Source: a virus
Reading direction: 5' to 3' (one strand)
DNA: 64,000 bases
IMG/VR virus record: IMGVR_UViG_3300022198_002714
Coordinates: 25,753-89,752 of that record
Positions 59,127 through 64,000 of the stretch are shown piece by piece. The first letter of the stretch is position 1. The number at the start of each line of letters is the position of its first letter. A program made the translations under genes and the position numbers. The notes under the pieces are model-generated. The model was not told the DNA's origin. It searched no databases and saw nothing but the letters and a program-made list of their open reading frames with translations.

Positions 59127-59659
59127 AGAACACACCAATTGAACTGCCCGTTGGCTCGCTGACGATGTGTGACGTGAAGGACTTCCGTGATACGCTGAAG
59201 CGAAACCACACGGTCGTGACCCTATGCAAGTACCCTCCAACGTGGCACTCAAGCGACGACAACGACCGCTACCACTACTACTTCCGCTACTACAACGCTG
59301 ACCCTGAAGTGTGGGCAACCGCTGCCTTGGTGGTCTTCGACCTGATTCAACAGGGGCGTGATGTGCTGTTGCATTGTGTACACGGCAAGGACCGCACGGG
59401 TGGTGTGGCTTACGTTGCGCTTCGCTTGCATGGGTACAACCATGACGATGCGTGTGACGTGATGAAAGAGGCACGGCCTAAGATGCGCAAGCAATGGGAC
59501 GCTATTCTTGAAGAGCGAAAAGACATTCACGAAGCGGCGTACGACTCCGCAGGTGAAATGATTGACTCCTTGCCTGCATGTGCAGACCTACCGTGGTGGA
59601 CCACGTACTTTGCACATGAGGCACGGTCGGAGAAGGGGATTCCAATTGGAAGTATTTAA
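59123..59659 (+). CDS. Tyrosine/dual-specificity phosphatase-like protein
   Basis: 178 residues. The signature DVLLHCVHGKDRTGGVAYVA (~82-98) is a full H-C-x5-R-[S/T] phosphatase P-loop, with DLIQQGRD before it and the DDACDVMKEARPKMRKQWDA helix after, as in dual-specificity phosphatases. An upstream Asp in HSSDDNDRYHYY could be the general acid. Its stop codon is part of the TATA box of promoter P9. Second phosphatase of the window; the partner kinase-like gene is three genes upstream. Confidence 0.85.
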   Translation: MKNTPIELPVGSLTMCDVKDFRDTLKRNHTVVTLCKYPPTWHSSDDNDRYHYYFRYYNADPEVWATAALVVFDLIQQGRDVLLHCVHGKDRTGGVAYVALRLHGYNHDDACDVMKEARPKMRKQWDAILEERKDIHEAAYDSAGEMIDSLPACADLPWWTTYFAHEARSEKGIPIGSI

Positions 59660-59671
59660 CCAACCAAAGGA
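59642..59671 (+). promoter_or_regulatory. Early-type promoter P9
   Basis: CCAATTGGAAGTATTTAACC then AACCAAAGG. TATTTAA (59653-59659) contains the stop of the phosphatase gene. An ATG at 59679 near the predicted start opens another frame; the true gene follows at 59695. Confidence 0.8.
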
Positions 59672-59694
59672 AAAGAGAATGAGAGGTGAACAAA

Positions 59695-60717
59695 ATGGCA
59701 CACAACTTGGCAAGCCTATTTGGGCAAGCAGCAGAACAGACGAACGGAACAGGCCACATGATTGCGTGGTCGGGGAATACCCCTTGGCACGGACTTGGTA
59801 CATCGGTGGAGGGGTTGATGACAACCCACGAAGCCCTGAACCTTGCGGGCTTGAATTGGACTGTGGAGAAGCGACCGCTGACCTACAACCACAACGACGC
59901 ATGGCACGTCGTACCTGAGACGTACGCCGTGGTGCGTGAAGACGGACTACCCCTGACCCGCAACGGCAAGGCCGTGGGTCGTGTCTTCACGTGCTTGCAG
60001 AATGAGGATGCGCTCTCCTTCATGGATGACCTGCTTCAGTCACACGAAGCGAGCATCGAAGTCGCAGGCGCACTTGGTAATGGTGAGCATGTGTGGGTGC
60101 TTGCTCGCCTACCTGATGTGTACAAGGTCGGCGGCAACGACGAGATGCATGCCTATGTACTCATCAGCAACTCACACGATGGAACCGGCTCGGTGAAGTT
60201 CCTTCTCACGCCAATCCGTGTGGTGTGCAACAACACGCTGACCCTTGCGCTTGGTATGAAGACGACGAGGTACAACATGCGTCACACGTCCAAGATGGGC
60301 GAGCGAGTGGACGAGGCTCGCATGGCCCTTGGTTTGGTCCGTGAAGGTATGACGGAGTGGACCGAGATGGCGAGTGGACTCATCAAGGTGGAGATGAGTG
60401 TGGGTGACATGAACGACTACTTCATTGACACACTCGGTCTGTCGTACAAGCAAGATGAGCCTGATGTATTGACAACTCGCTCATCGAACATTCTGACTTC
60501 CGTACATCAGGTGCTTGCTCGTCCGACCAACTCGGTTGGCGGCATGGAAGGTACTGCATGGGCGGCGTACAACGCCGTGACCGAGTACATTGACCACGAA
60601 GCAACGAGCCTCCGCGACGGTGAGAAGAGCCTGAAGCGCATGGAGTCGGCCCTCTTTGGTACGCTCTCCAAGACGAAGCAGCAGGCATGGACAAACGCGA
60701 TGGAGTTGATGGCATGA
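59695..60717 (+). CDS. DUF932 / phage-plasmid-like protein
   Basis: 340 residues from the ATG at 59695 (MAHNLASLFGQAAEQTNGTG), with GAGGTGA seven bases upstream. It follows the DUF932 (TIGR03299-type) pattern: NTPWHGLG near the start, YAVVREDGLPLTRNG, GRVFTCLQNEDALSFMDDLL, GALGNGEHVWVLARLP, and a later CNNTLTLAL. The family is common in phages and plasmids; its exact activity is unknown. First gene after promoter P9. Confidence 0.85.
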   Translation: MAHNLASLFGQAAEQTNGTGHMIAWSGNTPWHGLGTSVEGLMTTHEALNLAGLNWTVEKRPLTYNHNDAWHVVPETYAVVREDGLPLTRNGKAVGRVFTCLQNEDALSFMDDLLQSHEASIEVAGALGNGEHVWVLARLPDVYKVGGNDEMHAYVLISNSHDGTGSVKFLLTPIRVVCNNTLTLALGMKTTRYNMRHTSKMGERVDEARMALGLVREGMTEWTEMASGLIKVEMSVGDMNDYFIDTLGLSYKQDEPDVLTTRSSNILTSVHQVLARPTNSVGGMEGTAWAAYNAVTEYIDHEATSLRDGEKSLKRMESALFGTLSKTKQQAWTNAMELMA

Positions 60718-61046
60718 ATGAGCGATTGAGTTGCATTGGCTGCGACCATGAGTGGTTTGGAATCCCTGAGTATGACGCAAATCTTGACGGTCATGTAAAA
60801 TACGGTGGATGGTTCATCAACGTGGACTATGACTGCCCCGACTGTGGCTTGAACAACGTCGTTCAGTTGTCTGTTGACTTTGAGTTCAGCCGTCGCATGA
60901 CGATGGAGATGAACGAGAAAGAGTTCATTGACATTCCCGTGAAGCAAGAAACCTATGAGTGGCGCATCGTTCGCAAGGACCGCTTGCCCTTCGATTACGA
61001 GGCTGACGGTGATGTGTACGTTGAACGGAAGGAGGCGAGCGAATGA
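60714..61046 (+). CDS. Small zinc-binding early protein
   Basis: 110 residues from the ATG at 60714 (ATGA overlap). CIGC near residue 6 and CPDCG near 41 form a zinc site; a beta-rich section (NVVQLSVDFEFSRRMTMEMN) follows. The function is unknown. Confidence 0.55.
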   Translation: MNERLSCIGCDHEWFGIPEYDANLDGHVKYGGWFINVDYDCPDCGLNNVVQLSVDFEFSRRMTMEMNEKEFIDIPVKQETYEWRIVRKDRLPFDYEADGDVYVERKEASE

Positions 61047-61378
61047 GCATGAGTACGGAAGAGGAACTGCGATTGATGGACGGCGAATTGTTGTGGTTGA
61101 TGTCCTATGTGGATGCCTCCATCATTTGCCAAAGCGTGCTTGACAACGGACTTCGAGTGAACGCGGCGAAGCATCTTGCTATGAAGTTGGAGAAAGAGTT
61201 CGGCGCATACCAAGCCGCAGTTGACTTCTGTTGGGTCTATTACCATCATGGCAAGGCAAAGGCCGAGCAATTCCTGAAGGACTTAACGTGGGAAGGCACG
61301 CTTTACTGCTTCGGTGATGAACAAGAACGTGAGGATTGGCTCAACGGAACCGGCGATTGGGCGGAGGTGGTCGAGTGA
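61043..61378 (+). CDS. Helical early protein
   Basis: 111 residues, MSMSTEEELRLMDGELLWLM onward; all-helical with an acidic C-terminus (EQEREDWLNGTGDWAEVVE). Overlaps neighbours at both ends. No family was recognised. Confidence 0.5.
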   Translation: MSMSTEEELRLMDGELLWLMSYVDASIICQSVLDNGLRVNAAKHLAMKLEKEFGAYQAAVDFCWVYYHHGKAKAEQFLKDLTWEGTLYCFGDEQEREDWLNGTGDWAEVVE

Positions 61379-61683
61379 CACGCATTACCGCCGAGAGCAT
61401 TCGTGCGCAGATGAAAACGCTTCAACGTCATTTGAACTTGTTAGAGGCATTCGCTGAAACGTCCTTCAGCGAAACCGCTTGTGCTGATGAAGAACATGAA
61501 TGGCTTGACAACGGATGGGGGGGACATAGTGACGAAGCCTCGCCTGATGAAGCGGGCTTTTATGCAGAATGGGCTTGTAAAAAGTGCGGCGTTATTCTTG
61601 TGAGAAATTACAATCAGCACACAGATGAGTACACACATGACCCGTGGGCTGAACTGCGACCCGATGGAGGCGAAGAAGAATGA
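61375..61683 (+). CDS. Small zinc-ribbon early protein
   Basis: 102 residues from the GTG at 61375 in a GTGA overlap. A helical start ((M)TRITAESIRAQMKTLQRHL), then CADEEHEW and WACKKCGVIL, so one metal site may form. Ends GGEEE. The function is unknown. Confidence 0.55.
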   Translation: MTRITAESIRAQMKTLQRHLNLLEAFAETSFSETACADEEHEWLDNGWGGHSDEASPDEAGFYAEWACKKCGVILVRNYNQHTDEYTHDPWAELRPDGGEEE

Positions 61684-61850
61684 AAGAACTAACTGAAGCC
61701 AAGAAGCGTATTGCTGAGTTGGAAGAAATGTGTAGGCACTACCACAACACGTTGAATCGTGTGCATACCTACCTTGAAGAGTTCTATGAACACTCTATGG
61801 AGTTTGACTACATGGACTTCCAAGATTACATCGGAGGCGAAGAAGAATGA
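61680..61850 (+). CDS. Small acidic coiled-coil protein
   Basis: 56 residues, MKELTEAKKRIAELEEMCRH then a helix YHNTLNRVHTYLEEFYEHSM, ending IGGEEE. ATGA overlaps at both ends make translation likely. The function is unknown. Confidence 0.6.
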   Translation: MKELTEAKKRIAELEEMCRHYHNTLNRVHTYLEEFYEHSMEFDYMDFQDYIGGEEE

Positions 61851-62203
61851 ATATGAAATTGGAAGAGATGAAAGCATTTGCAGCATTGACTGATGAAGAA
61901 CGAGCAACGGCGATTCGCCGTGAAGAAGCGCGACTGAAAGCGATTGAGGAATGGGCCGATGAACGCTTCCGACCTGACGACGGCTATGGTGAACTGCCTG
62001 ACTGCGGCTGCGGCGACCCCTTTTGGACTTTGAACAAGGAAGGACAACAGGAAGTCAACATTTGCTTCCGCAGCGACGGCACAATCACTTCTGATGTGTG
62101 GGAGATGATTCAAATGTCGCACATGTATTGCCTCAACTGTGGCGGCACACCATTGGTCCCCCAATCTTACATTGACGACTTCATCGCGGAGGCGATTGCA
62201 TGA
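61847..62203 (+). CDS. Small early protein with two cysteine pairs
   Basis: 118 residues. A helical N-terminus (MNMKLEEMKAFAALTDEERA) is followed by CGCGDPFW (~residue 53) and CLNCGG (~97), a split zinc site. Overlaps both neighbours. The function is unknown. Confidence 0.55.
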   Translation: MNMKLEEMKAFAALTDEERATAIRREEARLKAIEEWADERFRPDDGYGELPDCGCGDPFWTLNKEGQQEVNICFRSDGTITSDVWEMIQMSHMYCLNCGGTPLVPQSYIDDFIAEAIA

Positions 62204-62706
62204 ACATCTTTGTTCTTGACCTGAACCCTGAGCAAGCAGCGCGTGACCTTGACTGCGTTCGCCTGCCCAAGATGTGCGTTGAGTCTGCGCAGATGATGGC
62301 CTCAGCCCTGCGCCGACACGGTGCTACTGATGAGCAGATGCCACTAACCAAGGCAGGCAAGCCCTACCGTGGTGGGTACAAGCATCACCCGTGTACTGTG
62401 TGGGCGGGTGATACGCTTGGCAATTTCATTTGGCTCGCCGCTCACGGCATTGCACAATGCAACGAATACCGTATTCGGTTCAACAAGCAGCATGCATGCG
62501 AGGAACCTATCGTGGCTATGGCAAAGTTGTTTCACGTCGTTCCTGTTGGTGCGCGTACACCGTTTGCTCAGGCCATGCCTGATGAGTACAAGCACGACGA
62601 CCCTGTAGTTGCGTACCGCCGGTACTATCAGTCCAAGACAAACAGTCCCGGTGGTGTACACTACCGGCATACAACTCCGCCTGCATGGTGGGAGGTGAGC
62701 GCATGA
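62200..62706 (+). CDS. Conserved phage protein resembling pyrimidine-dimer glycosylase-type family
   Basis: 168 residues with the full pattern of a widely conserved phage protein: MNIFVLDLNPEQAARDLDC, LPKMCVESAQMMASAL, KHHPCTVWAGDTLGNFIWLA, NEYRIRF, FAQAMPDEYKHDDPVVAYRR and a final PPAWWE. Members are often annotated as T4 denV-like (Pyr_excise) DNA-repair proteins; I cannot confirm activity. Overlaps both neighbours by ATGA. Confidence 0.65.
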   Translation: MNIFVLDLNPEQAARDLDCVRLPKMCVESAQMMASALRRHGATDEQMPLTKAGKPYRGGYKHHPCTVWAGDTLGNFIWLAAHGIAQCNEYRIRFNKQHACEEPIVAMAKLFHVVPVGARTPFAQAMPDEYKHDDPVVAYRRYYQSKTNSPGGVHYRHTTPPAWWEVSA

Positions 62707-63089
62707 GCGACGAGATTCCTGAATGCCCCGGAAGATTTCAGCACGCTTGGGGCGACCCTGAACTCACAGAAATCGAATGGGGGGACCGCCATGAAACGGT
62801 GTGGGTTCGCCTCACCTGCGGTTACTGTGAGTGCGTCATAGAGCGGTGCTTAGATTCCCGTAGCGACGGCAAAGTGACTCTTCCCCCGCTCGCCATGTGC
62901 GAGATTGAAGAATGTGGTCGCCCTATTTGGAAAGAGGGGTATGAACACCGTGGCGACTACTACTGCTGCTCGTCATATGAGGTGAACAACTTCTTGTGCG
63001 ACGATTCCCCTGAGTGGCCTGCGTTTGTCGCAGAACGGAATGCACGAAGGAGGGCTGAAGCGAAAGCGAAGAAGGAGGCGAGCGAATGA
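62703..63089 (+). CDS. Small cysteine-rich early protein
   Basis: 128 residues from the ATG at 62703. Cysteines at CGYCECVIERC, CEIEECGR and YYCCSS suggest two zinc sites, one of them resembling a LIM/zinc-ribbon half. A basic C-terminal helix (ERNARRRAEAKAKKEAS) follows. The function is unknown. Confidence 0.55.
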   Translation: MSDEIPECPGRFQHAWGDPELTEIEWGDRHETVWVRLTCGYCECVIERCLDSRSDGKVTLPPLAMCEIEECGRPIWKEGYEHRGDYYCCSSYEVNNFLCDDSPEWPAFVAERNARRRAEAKAKKEASE

Positions 63090-63196
63090 CACACGGACCC
63101 AAGTGTGAGAGCGAGTGGTGTTCGTGCAACCATCCGAACCTGAAGGCGGTCATTGAAACAGACGAGTACATCTATTGGGAGTTCACGGAGGCATAA
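63086..63196 (+). CDS. Tiny cysteine-containing protein
   Basis: 36 residues, MTHGPKCESEWCSCNHPNLK then an acidic end EYIYWEFTEA. Three cysteines with nearby His could bind a metal. ATGA overlap upstream; TAA three bases before the next ATG. Confidence 0.5.
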   Translation: MTHGPKCESEWCSCNHPNLKAVIETDEYIYWEFTEA

Positions 63197-63198
63197 AC

Positions 63199-63459
63199 AT
63201 GAGCGAGTTTTTCTATTACTGTAAGGTCTGCGATGAGTGCATCTTTTACTACGGTGAACTTCAGCAAGTTGAAGTTCAGTATGTGCAAACAGACAGGGGG
63301 AACATGCTCGTCTGCAATTCACACGACCCTGATGATGTGGAGTACATGTGGCGGCGTGGGCCTTGTCAAGCCAAGAACAAAGATGGTACAAACTGCAAGT
63401 ATGAGGCGAACGCCTCAAGCGATTTCATATGCGCTCGACACGGTGGTGGCAAGATATGA
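63199..63459 (+). CDS. Small zinc-binding early protein
   Basis: 86 residues from the ATG at 63199, with GGAGG eleven bases upstream. CKVCDEC near the start, and CQAKNKDGTNCKYEA...CARHGG at the end, a form close to the small C-x-x-x-x-x-G-x-x-C-x-x-x...C-x-x-H metal motif of phage proteins. The function is unknown. Confidence 0.55.
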   Translation: MSEFFYYCKVCDECIFYYGELQQVEVQYVQTDRGNMLVCNSHDPDDVEYMWRRGPCQAKNKDGTNCKYEANASSDFICARHGGGKI

Positions 63460-63620
63460 GCGACGAACAACTATACATTCAGGAATTGGAGAAAACGATG
63501 GAGCAATTGAGCAAGCAGGAATTGATGGACACAATCCTCCTAATCTTCAGTCGGATGGGTGAACACCTTCAAGAACAAGTGACAAGTGGTGAGGACAATG
63601 GAGTGGCAACCGGACAATGA
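63456..63620 (+). CDS. Small helical early protein
   Basis: 54 residues from the ATG at 63456 (MSDEQLYIQELEKTMEQLSK). Leucine-rich coiled coil, likely oligomeric. Overlaps the previous stop and runs 23 bases into the last gene of the window. Confidence 0.5.
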   Translation: MSDEQLYIQELEKTMEQLSKQELMDTILLIFSRMGEHLQEQVTSGEDNGVATGQ

Positions 63621-64000
63621 AACGATGGCGTGGGCGAAGGAACACTTCGCGCAGATTCCCGAAGGTGGCATTTGGGCACCCGAGGGTACGGGTGTACAGT
63701 ACAGGCGCATGGGTGAGAAGACCTACGCGCTCATGCTGATGTACAATCACCCTGAGGCTGAGGACTTCCATCAGAAGTTCAAGATGCTCTTTGAGGCATG
63801 CGGGTACACGATTGAGGAAGGCGACAACTACCAAATCGTTGAAGCCCCGCTCGACCCGAGGGAGCAAGCGAAGCAAGAGCATGAGCGTAAGCGGGCACTC
63901 GCTGAGGCATGGAAGTGTCCCAATTGTGACCGTCTGCTCATGGACAACGACTACACCCATGTAAGACATGAATACATTGACACCGTGGATGCACCCCTGT
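63598..64000 (+). CDS. Early protein, 3' end cut by the window edge
   Basis: The ATG at 63598 follows GGTGAGGACA. At least 134 residues, MEWQPDNETMAWAKEHFAQI onward, with a strand-helix core (MGEKTYALMLMYNHPEAEDF) and a late CPNC pair near residue 105 that may be half a zinc site. Runs off the right end. No family was recognised. Confidence 0.55.
   Translation, partial: MEWQPDNETMAWAKEHFAQIPEGGIWAPEGTGVQYRRMGEKTYALMLMYNHPEAEDFHQKFKMLFEACGYTIEEGDNYQIVEAPLDPREQAKQEHERKRALAEAWKCPNCDRLLMDNDYTHVRHEYIDTVDAPL

Overview
The window looks like part of a tailed double-stranded DNA virus genome (Caudoviricetes type) that infects an archaeon. The virion genes are those of an HK97-like tailed virus: terminase, portal, serine-type prohead protease with scaffold, major capsid protein, neck and tail proteins, and tape measure. 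The early half carries at least nine copies of a near-identical archaeal TATA-type promoter. In several copies the TATA box lies 25-26 bases before the start codon, which implies leaderless transcripts. A marine planktonic archaeal host (for example Poseidoniales) is a guess from the overall style and is not proven. No tRNA, integrase, transposase or CRISPR array was seen. Both window ends cut through genes, so the genome continues on both sides.

Left part, 1-40875, is one long minus-strand late block. Read in transcription order from 40875 leftward, it holds: a run of large, unrecognised, probably virion-associated proteins (24.5-40.9 kb); within that run an HMG-CoA-lyase-like gene, an Arf-like small GTPase with two membrane proteins, and a zinc-finger/HTH protein that may be the small terminase; the large terminase; a LAGLIDADG-like protein; the portal; a 1958-residue giant protein with a degenerate DNA-ligase-like domain; protease-scaffold; major capsid; small head proteins; neck; tail tube; tail assembly chaperones; tape measure; and a further tail gene cut by the window edge.

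Centre, 40876-43396, is a divergent control region around one GC-rich gene (41420-42514). It has three poly-T tracts at exactly 20-bp spacing, iterated GCGTTATG octamers, an exact 20-bp inverted repeat flanking the gene, a hairpin-rich probable noncoding RNA ending in a strong hairpin-T8 terminator, and one of two copies of an unusual long inverted-repeat element (the other is at 33.75 kb).

Right part, 43397-64000, is a tightly packed plus-strand early block of mostly small genes joined by ATGA/GTGA overlaps and divided into transcription units by the repeated promoter. Recognisable products are a SNF2-like helicase, a protein with a PEP-utiliser-type phosphohistidine domain, two Cx5R phosphatases, a double Myb/SANT-like DNA-binding protein, a HipA/actin-fragmin-type kinase-like protein, a DUF932 protein, a conserved phage protein, and many small zinc-ribbon proteins.

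The most unusual signal is a short peptide motif, roughly [S/T/E]-x-P-[F/M]-x-x-A-W-x-L-L-K. It recurs about 16 times in ten otherwise dissimilar proteins, at N-termini, C-termini and internally, and behaves like a capsid-targeting or docking tag. One carrier is the early-side kinase-like protein, which suggests it may be packaged.
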